Positions 6,766 to 14,776 of a DNA stretch of 64,000 bases are shown here, one piece after another. This DNA comes from Sphingomonas sp. MA1305 (GTDB taxonomy: Bacteria; Pseudomonadota; Alphaproteobacteria; Sphingomonadales; Sphingomonadaceae), in NCBI RefSeq assembly GCF_016107325.1, contig NZ_RCVT01000002.1:124001-188000 (forward strand), given 5' to 3'. The first letter of the stretch is position 1. Each line of letters opens with the position of its first letter. A program made the position numbers and the translations under genes. Below the pieces are notes generated by a model, which did not search any database, was not told where the DNA came from, and worked only from the letters and a program-made list of their open reading frames with translations.

Positions 6766-7143
6766 TCAATTGATGCCGCTGGCATTTCCCCGTTCGAACA
6801 CGCGATCGACCTCCGCCACCAGGTCGCGCAGGTGGAACGGCTTGGACAGGACGCGGGCATTGGGCATCTCGCGCCCTGCCTTCAGCGTCACCGCGGCAAA
6901 GCCGGTGATGAACATCACGCGCAGCCCCTCGACCATCTCGCTGGCACGGCGCGCCAGCTCGATGCCGTCCATTTCGGGCATGACGATATCGGTGAGCAGC
7001 AGATCGAAGCGCTCGTTGACGAGCAGCGGCAGCGCCGCCGTGCCGCGGTCGACCGCCGCGACGGTATAGCCCGCACGTTCCAGCGCGCGCGTCAGATATT
7101 CGCGCATCACCTGGTCGTCTTCTGCCAGCAGAATACGGATCAT
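6766..7143 (-). CDS. cpdR: Response regulator CpdR
   Basis: A 125-residue stand-alone receiver domain: acidic pair D9/D10 (LLAEDDQVM), phospho-acceptor D52 (LLLTDIVMPEMDG), T80 and K101 (VLSKPFH). The sequence closely fits alphaproteobacterial CpdR, a phosphorylation-controlled adaptor that hands substrates to ClpXP during the cell cycle. There is no output domain, as expected. The ATG at 7143 begins MIRILLAEDD directly; the open frame extends upstream but does not encode receiver sequence. The tRNA-Val gene lies 47 bp downstream on the same strand. Confidence 0.88.
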   Translation of the reverse strand: MIRILLAEDDQVMREYLTRALERAGYTVAAVDRGTAALPLLVNERFDLLLTDIVMPEMDGIELARRASEMVEGLRVMFITGFAAVTLKAGREMPNARVLSKPFHLRDLVAEVDRVFERGNASGIN

Positions 7144-7234
7144 CGGCCCTTCCTGAGTCTTCGCGCCTCTATGCGGCGGGTGCGGACAGATTTCCAGCGC
7201 ATGGACGCCCCAAAGCGGATAAGACGTGCCATTG

Positions 7235-8074
7235 ATGGACGCTTCGTTCGACCTGCTTGGCACCGAGCCTCCCGCCAGCCCCGTAGTGCTGTCGGTGCCG
7301 CACGCCGGACGCGCCTATCCACCGGCGCTGGTCGCGGCGCTGCGCGTGCCGGTGACCGCGCTGGCGCTGCTGGAGGATCGCCACATCGATCAGGTCGCGG
7401 CGGCGGCGCGGGGGGTCGAGACGATGCTGGTGCAGCGCCGGCCGCGCGCCTGGATCGACCTCAACCGCAGCGAGGAGGAGCGCGACGCCAAGGTCGACGA
7501 GGGCGTCCGGCCGCAGGGTCAGCCGGCGCTGTCGGCGAAGCTGCGCAGCGGCCTGGGGCTGATCCCGCGCCGTGCCGGGGCGGCCGGCGACCTGTGGCGG
7601 CGCCGGTTCACCGCCGCGGAGGTGGCAGCGCGGATCGCCGCCGATCACCGCCCCTACCATGCGATGCTGGCCGGACGGCTGGCGGCGGCGCGATCGCACT
7701 TCGGGGTCGCGGTGCTGCTCGACATCCATTCGATGCCGTCGCTGGGCAATGCGACGCGGATCGTCATCGGCGACCGGTTCGGCAAATCGGCGGCGCCGCG
7801 CTTCGTCGCGCGGCTCGAGGCGGAAGCGATGCGGGTCGGCATCGGCGTCGCGCTCAACACTCCTTATGCCGGCGGGCACATCCTGGCGCGGCACGCCGAT
7901 CCTGCGCGGGGCGTGCATGCGATCCAGATCGAATTCGATCGCGCGCTCTATCTCGACGCCGCGCTCGACGAGCTCGGATCGGGGTTCGCACAGACGGTTG
8001 CGCTGCTCCGCCGGATGATCGCCGCGGTCGAGGACGAGGCGTCGGGCGGCACGCTGCCGCTGGCGGCGGAATAA
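7235..8074 (+). CDS. N-formylglutamate amidohydrolase family protein
   Basis: A protein of about 279 residues with the N-formylglutamate amidohydrolase fold: VVLSVPHAGRAYPP near the N-terminus, LLEDRHIDQVA, WIDLNRSEEERD, LLDIHSMP and YAGGHILARHAD are the conserved His/Asp/Arg blocks of this zinc-dependent family. The family releases formate from N-formylglutamate in histidine breakdown (HutG) or acts on related N-formyl compounds. No other hut gene is nearby, so the substrate is open. A GTG at 7226 is in frame; the ATG at 7235 begins MDASFDLLG and is preferred. Its stop overlaps the start of the A-run of the minus-strand terminator that follows. Confidence 0.85.
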   Translation: MDASFDLLGTEPPASPVVLSVPHAGRAYPPALVAALRVPVTALALLEDRHIDQVAAAARGVETMLVQRRPRAWIDLNRSEEERDAKVDEGVRPQGQPALSAKLRSGLGLIPRRAGAAGDLWRRRFTAAEVAARIAADHRPYHAMLAGRLAAARSHFGVAVLLDIHSMPSLGNATRIVIGDRFGKSAAPRFVARLEAEAMRVGIGVALNTPYAGGHILARHADPARGVHAIQIEFDRALYLDAALDELGSGFAQTVALLRRMIAAVEDEASGGTLPLAAE

Positions 8075-8104
8075 AAAAACCACCTCGTGCTGAGCACGAG
8101 GTGG
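8073..8104 (-). terminator. Rho-independent terminator of the putative sRNA
   Basis: An 11-bp perfect stem, CCACCTCGTGC / GCACGAGGTGG (8080-8090 and 8094-8104), has a 3-nt loop and seven T on the minus strand (8073-8079). It lies directly after the plus-strand amidohydrolase stop, so it can only terminate minus-strand transcription. Confidence 0.85.
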
Positions 8105-8179
8105 CCAAGGTTCAGGGAGGAGACACACCCGAAGGTGTGTCATACGGCCTCGCGAAAGGGGGGACACGAGAACCGTACG
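8073..8179 (-). ncRNA. Probable trans-acting small RNA with anti-Shine-Dalgarno stretch
   Basis: On the minus strand a promoter-like pair is followed by about 100 nt holding a hairpin of ACACACC and GGTGTGT around a TTCG tetraloop (8123-8140). Next comes an unpaired CTCCTCCCT (8114-8122), which is complementary to a ribosome-binding site, and then a strong terminator. No reading frame with a start and ribosome site fits. Anti-Shine-Dalgarno motifs in or between hairpins are typical of alphaproteobacterial trans-acting sRNAs. The start near 8179 is estimated from the -10 hexamer. Confidence 0.6.
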
Positions 8180-8185
8180 CTGTTA

Positions 8186-8213
8186 CAAATAAGTCACGGC
8201 GCGATTGGTTCAA
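8186..8213 (-). promoter_or_regulatory. Sigma-70-like promoter of the putative sRNA
   Basis: A -35 TTGAAC (8208-8213) and a -10 TATTTG (8186-8191) are 16 bp apart on the minus strand, giving an expected start near 8179. The cytochrome gene ends at 8248, so this promoter lies in the intergenic space. Confidence 0.5.
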
Positions 8214-8247
8214 CCCCTGCGGCCGAACGGTGCGAATTTTTTAACGA

Positions 8248-8796
8248 TCAGTGCCGATCGAACGCCGGCGCCATCCGGATCAGGATCGAATCGCGACGGA
8301 TGTAATGGTGGCGCAGCGCCGCCGCGACGTGCAGCACGAGCAAGGCGACCATCATCCAGCCGAGCACGCCGTGCGCCTCGTGCCCGAGGCCGGAGGCGGC
8401 GCCGGAGACGGGCAGGAGCGGCACGTTGAACAGGCCGAACCAGCTCAATGGCCGGCGGGCCTCGGGTCCGGAGACCATCATCCATCCGGTCACCGGCAGC
8501 GCGACCATCAGCAGGTACAGCGTCCAGTGGCTGGCATGGGCGACACCCTTTTCCCAGGACGGCATCGCCGCGGGATAGGCCGGCGGACGATGGCCCAGCC
8601 GCCAGACGAGGCGCAGGGCGGTCAGCACCAACACGGTGATGCCGATCGCCATATGGGCGCCCATCAGCCGGCGCAGCGCGGGAATGCCGTCGTGACCGAT
8701 GCCGATGATCAGATTGGCGACGATCAGCACCGCGATCGTCCAGTGGAACCAGATGGCGACGCGGGAATAGCGCTCGTCGCGCGGCAGTCGGCTCAT
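8248..8796 (-). CDS. Cytochrome b561-type membrane protein
   Basis: A 182-residue protein of the bacterial cytochrome b561 family: four transmembrane helices with the expected haem-ligand histidines in VAIWFHWTIAVLIVANLI, RRLMGAHMAIGITVLVL, GVAHASHWTLYLLMVALP and LGWMMVALLVLHVAAALRHHY. These proteins pass electrons across the inner membrane, and some oxidise superoxide from ubiquinol (CybB type). It is monocistronic, with the putative sRNA gene downstream on the same strand. The exact electron partner cannot be told. Confidence 0.87.
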   Translation of the reverse strand: MSRLPRDERYSRVAIWFHWTIAVLIVANLIIGIGHDGIPALRRLMGAHMAIGITVLVLTALRLVWRLGHRPPAYPAAMPSWEKGVAHASHWTLYLLMVALPVTGWMMVSGPEARRPLSWFGLFNVPLLPVSGAASGLGHEAHGVLGWMMVALLVLHVAAALRHHYIRRDSILIRMAPAFDRH

Positions 8797-8947
8797 CGTC
8801 GGTTCTTTCTCTGGGTTAGGAACCGTACCGTTGCGCCGTGCAGGCCCGAGGTCAAGACCGGCCTGTCGCAGTGTGGTTCCTTGCAGCCCCAGTCGTCACC
8901 CCGCTGCTGCGGCGGGGATGACGACGGTCACGGGGGACTATCGGTAC

Positions 8948-9709
8948 TTACCCCAGCTGCGGCTGCGGGGCCTTGCCCTGGTCCATCTGGCGCCCGAACA
9001 CCTCGCGCATCAGCGCCAGCGAGAACAGATGCGCATAGAGCAGCGGCAGCATGCCCGACTGGCTCATCTTGCGCAGCTGATCGCCGCGCAGGTTGCTGAG
9101 CTTTTCCTCGTTGATCATCTGGAAGCCGCGATAGACGAACGGCTGCTGGTTCTGGTCGACCTGAATGGTGACCTCGCCCTCCATCAGCAGCTCCTGCTCG
9201 CGCAGCTCGTTCATGAACGCCTGGGTACGAGCGCCGGCCTGTTCGAACTGTTCGGCGAAGCCGAGGATGTTCTTGGTGAATTCGGTCGGCTGGCCACCCT
9301 CGAACAGCGCCTCGCCCTCCGCGAAGTCGCCGATCGTCTCCGACGTCGGGTCGAAGCACAGCGACAGCTCCTCGCTGTCGGGACGCAGCCGGGCGAGCAT
9401 ATAGGGATAGCGGCGGACATAGGCCGGAACGTAGAAATTGCTCTCGGTCAGCTTGCCGTCGTCGCCGACGAAGACGTTGACGCCCTCGTTCAGGCCCATC
9501 AGCGCGAGCGGGATGGCATCGTCGCCGCTCGAGAAGACGATCGGCATGAAGCGCTGCACCAGCGGGAATTCGTCGGTGGTGATCGGGATCGCATGCTGGC
9601 CGATCAGAAACGGCGCGCTGTCCGCCGGCTTGACGCGCCAGGTCGCATGCATCTCGCTCGAAAGCGGCTCGAGGCCGTTGTAGAACAGGGGAAGCGGCGC
9701 ACTGGCCAT
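8948..9709 (-). CDS. SapC family protein
   Basis: A 253-residue soluble protein starting MASAPLPLFYNGLEPLSSE at ATG 9709, matching the SapC family. Its name comes from an S-layer-associated protein of Campylobacter. Conserved blocks are FLIGQHAIPITTDEFPLVQR, the FVPAYVRRYPY-like segment (here FYVPAYVRRYPYML) and LLPLLYAHLFSL near the C-terminus. It has no signal peptide. In sphingomonads and Caulobacter such genes often sit near TonB receptors and glycan enzymes, but here it is flanked by cytochrome b561 and an FAD dehydrogenase. The role is unknown. The upstream frame extension to 10114 overlaps the next gene and is not real. Confidence 0.85.
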   Translation of the reverse strand: MASAPLPLFYNGLEPLSSEMHATWRVKPADSAPFLIGQHAIPITTDEFPLVQRFMPIVFSSGDDAIPLALMGLNEGVNVFVGDDGKLTESNFYVPAYVRRYPYMLARLRPDSEELSLCFDPTSETIGDFAEGEALFEGGQPTEFTKNILGFAEQFEQAGARTQAFMNELREQELLMEGEVTIQVDQNQQPFVYRGFQMINEEKLSNLRGDQLRKMSQSGMLPLLYAHLFSLALMREVFGRQMDQGKAPQPQLG

Positions 9710-9771
9710 GGGAACTCTCTCCGTATCCGTGAGTTTTGGCGCGGCCCGCGCGCCGGTAACCGGCGGCTGCT

Positions 9772-11205
9772 CTATTGCGCGGCGGCGGGGGGCGCAAGCG
9801 CGACGAGCTTGCCGGGGTTGAGAATGCCGAGCGGGTCCATCGCCGCCTTGACCGCGCGCAGCGCGGTCAACCGGGCCGGCGACGACAGGCGGGCGAGCTC
9901 GGCGACCTTCATCTGGCCGATGCCGTGTTCCGCCGCGATCGACCCGCCCGCCGCGACGACCAGATCGTCGACGAAGCGCGTCACCACCGGTACGTCCTCG
10001 GCATACCAGCGCGCCGGATCGGTGCCGGGCGCGGCGCGGACGTGGAAATGGATGTTGCCGTCGCCCAGATGACCGAAGCCGCTCGCATGGGTGCCGGGGA
10101 AGCGCGCCTCGCACGCCGCCGCCGCCTCGATCATGAAGCGTGGCATGATCGCGACCGGTACGGAGATGTCGTGCTGCGACGCGGGGCCGAGCGCGCGCTC
10201 GGCATCGGAGATCGACTCGCGCATCCGCCAGAACGCCTGCGCCTGCGCCTCGCTGGCCGCGATCGTCGCATCGGCGATCAGCCCGTCATCCAGTCCCGCC
10301 GCCAGCTCGCGCTCCAGCACGGCGGGCGCGTCGGCGCCGGTCAGCTCGATCAGCAGATGCCAGGGATGGTCGCCGGCAAGCGGCGCGCGCGCGGTCGGCA
10401 GATGCGCGAGCACCGCGGCCAGAGATTCGCGCGGCAGGATCTCGAAACTCTCCACCGCGTCGCTGGCATGCTGGAAGCGGCGCAATAGCTTCAGCGCCGC
10501 TGCCGGGTCGTGCGTCGCCGCCCAGGCGGTCGCGCGCGCCGCGGGCAGCGGCACCAGCCGCAGCGCGGCGGCGGTGACGATGCCCAGCGTCCCCTCGCCG
10601 CCGATGAGCAATTGGGTCAGGTCGTAGCCGCGATTGTCCTTCTTCAGCGCGGCGAGCCCGTCGTGGATCGATCCGTCGGCAAGCACCGCCTCCACCCCCG
10701 CGACCAGCCCGCGCATCGAACCGAAGCGCAGCACCTGCGTGCCGCCGGCATTGGTCGAGACGAGGCCGCCGATCGTCGCATTGCCCTTGGCGCCCAGGGT
10801 CAGCGGAAAGCGGCGATCCACCGCCAGCGCGGCATCGTGCAGGTCGGCAAGGATCACCCCCGCCTCCGCCACCGCCAGCCCCGCCTCCGCATCGACGGTG
10901 CGGATCGTCTTCAGGCGGCGCAGCGACAGGATCAGCGCCGATCCGTCCGCCGGCGGCGTCGCGCCGCCGACCATCGAGCTGTTGCCGCCCTGCGGCACCA
11001 GCGGCACGCGATGCGCGGCGGCGGCGGCGACGACGGCGGCGACCTCCGCCGTGTCGGCGGGGGCGAGGATCGCGGGGGCGTGGCCGTGGAAACGGCGGCG
11101 CCAGTCGATTTCCCAGGGCGCGATCAGGTCGCGGTCGGTGACGATCGCCTGACGGCCCAGCCGGGGGGCGAGCGCCTCGAGCATCGCGGTCTGCGCGGGA
11201 GTCAT
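9772..11205 (-). CDS. FAD-linked 2-hydroxyacid dehydrogenase (GlcD/D2HGDH type)
   Basis: A 477-residue protein with an N-terminal PCMH-type FAD-binding domain (AILAPADTAEVAAVVAAAA, VPQGGNSSMVGGATP, LTLGAKGNATIGGLVSTNAG, GGEGTLGIVTAA) and a C-terminal FAD-linked oxidase domain with the metal-binding region FGHLGDGNIHFHV and AEHGIGQMK. The family oxidises D-2-hydroxyacids such as D-2-hydroxyglutarate, D-lactate or glycolate. The single-chain form without glycolate oxidase partners favours D-2-hydroxyglutarate dehydrogenase or D-lactate dehydrogenase. It is 62 bp upstream of sapC on the same strand and could be co-transcribed. Confidence 0.85.
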   Translation of the reverse strand: MTPAQTAMLEALAPRLGRQAIVTDRDLIAPWEIDWRRRFHGHAPAILAPADTAEVAAVVAAAAAHRVPLVPQGGNSSMVGGATPPADGSALILSLRRLKTIRTVDAEAGLAVAEAGVILADLHDAALAVDRRFPLTLGAKGNATIGGLVSTNAGGTQVLRFGSMRGLVAGVEAVLADGSIHDGLAALKKDNRGYDLTQLLIGGEGTLGIVTAAALRLVPLPAARATAWAATHDPAAALKLLRRFQHASDAVESFEILPRESLAAVLAHLPTARAPLAGDHPWHLLIELTGADAPAVLERELAAGLDDGLIADATIAASEAQAQAFWRMRESISDAERALGPASQHDISVPVAIMPRFMIEAAAACEARFPGTHASGFGHLGDGNIHFHVRAAPGTDPARWYAEDVPVVTRFVDDLVVAAGGSIAAEHGIGQMKVAELARLSSPARLTALRAVKAAMDPLGILNPGKLVALAPPAAAQ

Positions 11206-11285
11206 GCCGTTGGCGCTAGGCCAAGTTCATCCCGTGTTCAACGATGCGGACTAGGAGTCGCCGATCTCGTCATGACCGATCCCGC

Positions 11286-11735
11286 ATGATCCATCCCGCG
11301 ATTCCCGTTTCGCTGCTGGCGCTCGCCGCTCCGGCCGTCGCCGCCGTGGGCGACGATCTCGGCGGCCTTCAGCTAGCGCAGGTGACGATCCACGAGCGCA
11401 TCGTGATCCGTGTCGGCCCGTCGGCCCCGCCGCCCCGCGCCGTCACGGTGACGCCGATCCGCTGGAAGGAAAAGAAGGGGCCGAAATGCATCGCCATCGC
11501 CGATCTCGGCGGTGCGCTGGTCAGCGGGGCCGGCATGCTCGACCTGGCGCTCACCGGCAACCGGCGGATCCGGGCCAAGCTCGGCGACGATTGCCGGCCG
11601 ATGGATTTCTACGCGCGCTTCTACCTGAAGCCGGCGGCGGACGGCCAGGTCTGCGCCGGCCGCGACGTGCTCAGCATGCGATCCGGGCTGACCTGCGAGA
11701 TCAAGGCGTTCCGCAAACTGGTCGCCGTGCGGTGA
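11286..11735 (+). CDS. Hypothetical exported protein
   Basis: A 149-residue protein starting at ATG 11286 with a signal peptide (MIHPAIPVSLLALAAPAVAA, cleavage after AVAA). The mature part carries RAVTVTPIRWKEKKGPKCIA, a hydrophobic DLGGALVSGAGMLDLALTG stretch and three further cysteines (KLGDDC, VCAGRD, LTCEIKAF), so disulfides in the periplasm are plausible. I recognise no characterised family; proteins of this look are conserved hypotheticals of sphingomonads. The frame is open from 11244, but the start was placed where the signal peptide begins. Confidence 0.75.
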   Translation: MIHPAIPVSLLALAAPAVAAVGDDLGGLQLAQVTIHERIVIRVGPSAPPPRAVTVTPIRWKEKKGPKCIAIADLGGALVSGAGMLDLALTGNRRIRAKLGDDCRPMDFYARFYLKPAADGQVCAGRDVLSMRSGLTCEIKAFRKLVAVR

Positions 11736-11881
11736 GTGCAGCACGGGGTCGTGAACGAGCGTCCGGCTGTGGGGGGAAGCGGAACAGCGGCTTCTGGCAG
11801 GCTGGTTGCGACAGAAGACATCGTCGGCTCGCTGCCCTCGCTAGAAAGGGGCGGGCAGTGGAAAAAAGTCCTGCTGGTCTC

Positions 11882-12433
11882 TTAGCCGACCGGCCGCTGC
11901 ATCAATTCTACCGTGATATGATCGGGGCCTGAAACATAGGCCACAAGCGTTCCTTTGCGTGGACCACCGGCGATCGGCAGGGGACTGCCCTTGGCCTTCC
12001 ATCCGGCTGCCTCGACTTGGGAAATGGCCACATGGATATCCTTTACGGTCAGTGCCAAATGTGCCGCTCCGATCGAAGCCGCGCTGGATGGCACCACCCC
12101 GTTCCGGCGGCCGTTTGAATATTCCAACAACTCAACCACGAAACCGTCTGGCGCTCTGACAATCGCCGTCTTTACACTGGGATCATCGACGCCTGTCACC
12201 TGATGCAGGAACTCGCCCCCCATTTCTGATTGCCGCTCTAGCGTGAAACCGAGCGCTCCCGTCCAAAACCGGATGGCTTCGCTCAAGGACGACACGGCGA
12301 CGCCCGTGTGGTCGACGGCAATCACGTTTGCGGCGACATTCATGGCTGTCCTTCCAATGGGTCGTTCTTGCGCTGTCTGGGCCTGCGCCCCGGCTGCGAC
12401 CGCCACCAGCAGCCCGGCGAACATGATCTTCAT
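11882..12433 (-). CDS. Exported VOC-superfamily (glyoxalase-fold) protein
   Basis: A 183-residue protein from ATG 12433 with a signal peptide (MKIMFAGLLVAVAAGAQAQ) followed by one vicinal-oxygen-chelate unit. It has DHTGVAVSSLSEAIRFWTGALGF, then HLALTVKDIHVAISQVEAAG, and the C-terminal metal-ligand strand ITVELMQRP. The candidate metal ligands are His and Glu at the expected places (DHTG, VELLEY, AHLAL, VELMQ). An exported VOC protein is unusual, since most are cytoplasmic. The frame extends to 12589, but that part reads poorly. The substrate is unknown. Confidence 0.78.
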   Translation of the reverse strand: MKIMFAGLLVAVAAGAQAQTAQERPIGRTAMNVAANVIAVDHTGVAVSSLSEAIRFWTGALGFTLERQSEMGGEFLHQVTGVDDPSVKTAIVRAPDGFVVELLEYSNGRRNGVVPSSAASIGAAHLALTVKDIHVAISQVEAAGWKAKGSPLPIAGGPRKGTLVAYVSGPDHITVELMQRPVG

Positions 12434-12613
12434 GGTGACGTTCCATGCCCCAAATCTACTGTTGAGGAGAAATTTGCCGCGGGGAGCTAGCTCTAACCAC
12501 CGCGCGCAACGAGCGACTACTGTCTGGAAAGGAGATCGCTCAGCCTGAGCATCCGCCTCGGGCGCAAGCGGCCTGTCCACTTCTGCCATTCAGCAACCGG
12601 CGTTTTCACGGAG

Positions 12614-12820
12614 TTACCGGGCTTGCACTACATCCCCCATCAGGTTGCCCTTGATCCTTGCCGTTGCGTTGCCCTCCAATACGACATCGCCCATTACGTT
12701 GCCGCGAAGCTCGAGCCGACAGCCAGGACGCACGGTGACATCGCCCATGACGTTGCCCCGCAGCACCGTATCGGCCTCTAGGGTTATCGGACCTTCGACG
12801 TTGCCACGGACGACCTGCAT
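12614..12820 (-). CDS. Bactofilin-like mini beta-solenoid protein
   Basis: A 68-residue protein beginning MQVVRGNVEGPITLEADTV at ATG 12820. It is built almost entirely of a short repeat: RGNVEG-PITL, RGNVMGDVTV, RGNVMGDVVL and KGNLMGDVVQ, spaced about 16 residues apart. The G-N-V-x-G-D-V pattern with alternating hydrophobics is that of right-handed beta-helices in polymer-forming bactofilins, but with only about four turns and no tails. It is preceded by GGGGCATCAAG, a weak ribosome site. The function is unknown; a small scaffold is possible. Confidence 0.6.
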   Translation of the reverse strand: MQVVRGNVEGPITLEADTVLRGNVMGDVTVRPGCRLELRGNVMGDVVLEGNATARIKGNLMGDVVQAR

Positions 12821-13357
12821 CTTGATGCCCCTTGCTGCCCCGCTCCTCGATGGAACGCTTGGTGCACTCAATCGACGCCGACGACTTTGTTTCCAAAGCT
12901 GGGGTCGGACACGCACTGTTGGCTTACCGGCATTTCAAGGTCAGCCCTCAGCCGTAAGATCTGCTCCAGGCCAAACGCGAATGCCTGCCGTTGGGCGTTG
13001 GCGCGCATCCCGGGCCTTGCAACACGACGTAACGTTATCGCGTAGCACGCCGCACTGTCCTACATGGCCCGGCTCTGTCATCACCCCTGATCGCCCATCG
13101 AATCGACCGCGAGTTCTCATGACGAAGAGCAAGAGCCCGCACCGCAACCTACCCGCGCAACGAAGTTGCATGGCGAAGATCGTTTTCGTCCGTTTCAGGT
13201 GTCAATTGTGTCAAGACTCGCGGGCGACGCCGAGCCTCGTCTTCGGCCGAACGCCGGGTTTCCTTGACTTTTACGCCCAAATCCGCAAGCGCGCGGGGGC
13301 GACGTTGCAGCGCGGCGGCCACCCCTTTGTCTGGCGCGCCCTTATCCGGACATTTGC
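12821..13357. other. 537-bp intergenic region before the RNA helicase gene
   Basis: No convincing gene: frames here have Arg/Ser/Pro-rich composition and no ribosome sites. It contains the diverged copy of the repeated 28-bp motif (13191-13219). The remaining leader upstream of the helicase may carry its 5' UTR, but I see no clear hairpin with a T-run. Confidence 0.5.
13191..13219 (-). repeat. Diverged copy (C) of the 28-bp repeated motif
   Basis: Read on the minus strand it runs from GAGTCTTGACA to ACACCTGAAACG and matches the identical copies at 33241-33268 and 43240-43267 except for a few bases. It keeps the GAGTC (GANTC, CcrM-type) start and the two spaced TTGAC elements. It lies ~140 bp before the RNA helicase start. 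Confidence 0.7.
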
Positions 13358-14764
13358 ATGAGCTTTGCCGATCTCGGCCTTTCCGACGAACTCCTGAAGG
13401 CGGTCAACGAGGCCGGCTATTCGGAGCCGACCCCGATCCAGGCGAGCGCCATTCCGTCCGTGCTGATGATGCGCGACCTGATCGGCATCGCCCAGACGGG
13501 GACGGGCAAGACCGCCGCCTTCGTGCTGCCGATGATCGACATCCTCGCCCACGGCCGCAGCCGCGCCCGCATGCCGCGCTCGCTGATCCTCGAGCCGACG
13601 CGCGAACTCGCCGCGCAGGTCGCCGAGAATTTTGAGAAATACGGCGCCGGCCACAAGCTCTCCATGGCCCTGCTGATCGGCGGCGTGTCGATGGGCGATC
13701 AGATCAAGGCGCTGGAAAAGGGCGTCGACGTGCTGATCGCGACGCCGGGCCGGCTGATGGACCTGTTCGGCCGCGGCAACATCCTGCTGACCGGCTGTTC
13801 GATGCTGGTCATCGACGAGGCGGACCGGATGCTCGACATGGGGTTCATCCCCGATATCGAGGAGATCTGCACTAAGCTGCCCAAGCAGCGCCAGACGCTG
13901 CTCTTCTCCGCGACGATGCCGCCGCCGATCAAGAAGCTGGCGGACAAGTTCCTCGACAATCCGAAGACGATCGAGGTCGCGCGGCCGGCGACGACCAACA
14001 CCAATATCAAGCAGTTCCTGGTGTCGGTGCCGGGATCGTCGTTCAAGAAGCGCGACGCGCTGCGCCAGCTGCTGCGCCGTGACGATGTCACCAACGCGAT
14101 CATCTTCTGCAACCGCAAGACGACGGTGCGCGAGCTGAACAAGAGCCTGAAGAAGCACGGCTTTCGCTCGGGTGAGATCCATGGTGACATGGAACAGCCG
14201 CAGCGGCTCGCCGAGCTCGACCTGTTCAAGAAGGGCGAGATCAACATCCTCGTCGCGTCCGACGTCGCGGCGCGTGGGCTCGACATCAAGGGCGTCAGCC
14301 ACGTCTTCAACTTCGACGCGCCCTGGCATCCCGACGATTACGTCCACCGGATCGGCCGCACCGGCCGCGGTGGCGCGACCGGCACCGCCTACACGCTGAT
14401 CACCGCCGAGGATGCGGAGAATATCGAGAATATCGAGAAGCTGACCGGGCAGAAGATCGACCGGCTGGCGCTCGATACCGGTGACGACGCTGACGACGAG
14501 GCGCCCCGCGCCCGGGCCCCGCGTGATGGCGAGCGTGGTGGCAACCGGAGCGAGCGCGGTGCGCGGCGTGGTGGCCGCGCTGCCGAAGCGACTCCCCGCC
14601 CCGCCGAGGCGCGGCGGGACGAGCGTCCGCGCGGCAACGATCGTCGCCCGCGCCGCGAGTCCCACGACGACAACAACGATTCGGATTGGAACGGCGGCTG
14701 GAACGGGCCGATCCCCGACTTCCTGTCGGTGTCGCTCGCGGTCGGCGCGCCGGTCGAGGACTGA
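13358..14764 (+). CDS. rhlE: DEAD-box ATP-dependent RNA helicase, RhlE type
   Basis: A 468-residue helicase with all core motifs: Q motif around PTPIQ (24-28), AQTGTGKT (45-52), PTREL (80-84), DEAD (153-156), SAT (184-186), and in the second RecA-like domain RGLD and HRIGRTGRGG (around 330-340). A basic, Gly/Arg-rich tail from residue ~375 probably binds RNA. The RhlE group helps ribosome assembly and RNA turnover, often in the cold. The long intergenic region upstream could hold a regulatory leader. The DUF1289 gene follows by 12 bp. Confidence 0.93.
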   Translation: MSFADLGLSDELLKAVNEAGYSEPTPIQASAIPSVLMMRDLIGIAQTGTGKTAAFVLPMIDILAHGRSRARMPRSLILEPTRELAAQVAENFEKYGAGHKLSMALLIGGVSMGDQIKALEKGVDVLIATPGRLMDLFGRGNILLTGCSMLVIDEADRMLDMGFIPDIEEICTKLPKQRQTLLFSATMPPPIKKLADKFLDNPKTIEVARPATTNTNIKQFLVSVPGSSFKKRDALRQLLRRDDVTNAIIFCNRKTTVRELNKSLKKHGFRSGEIHGDMEQPQRLAELDLFKKGEINILVASDVAARGLDIKGVSHVFNFDAPWHPDDYVHRIGRTGRGGATGTAYTLITAEDAENIENIEKLTGQKIDRLALDTGDDADDEAPRARAPRDGERGGNRSERGARRGGRAAEATPRPAEARRDERPRGNDRRPRRESHDDNNDSDWNGGWNGPIPDFLSVSLAVGAPVED

Positions 14765-14776
14765 GGCTGGGGCGCG

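Noticed and set aside
9710..10114. N-terminal extension of the SapC frame to 10114
   Set aside because: It overlaps the end of the FAD dehydrogenase gene and reads as Arg-rich sequence; the family start is at 9709.
12645..13361. A 238-codon plus-strand frame before the RNA helicase
   Set aside because: Antisense to the bactofilin-like gene, Arg/Ser/Pro-rich, no domain, no ribosome site.
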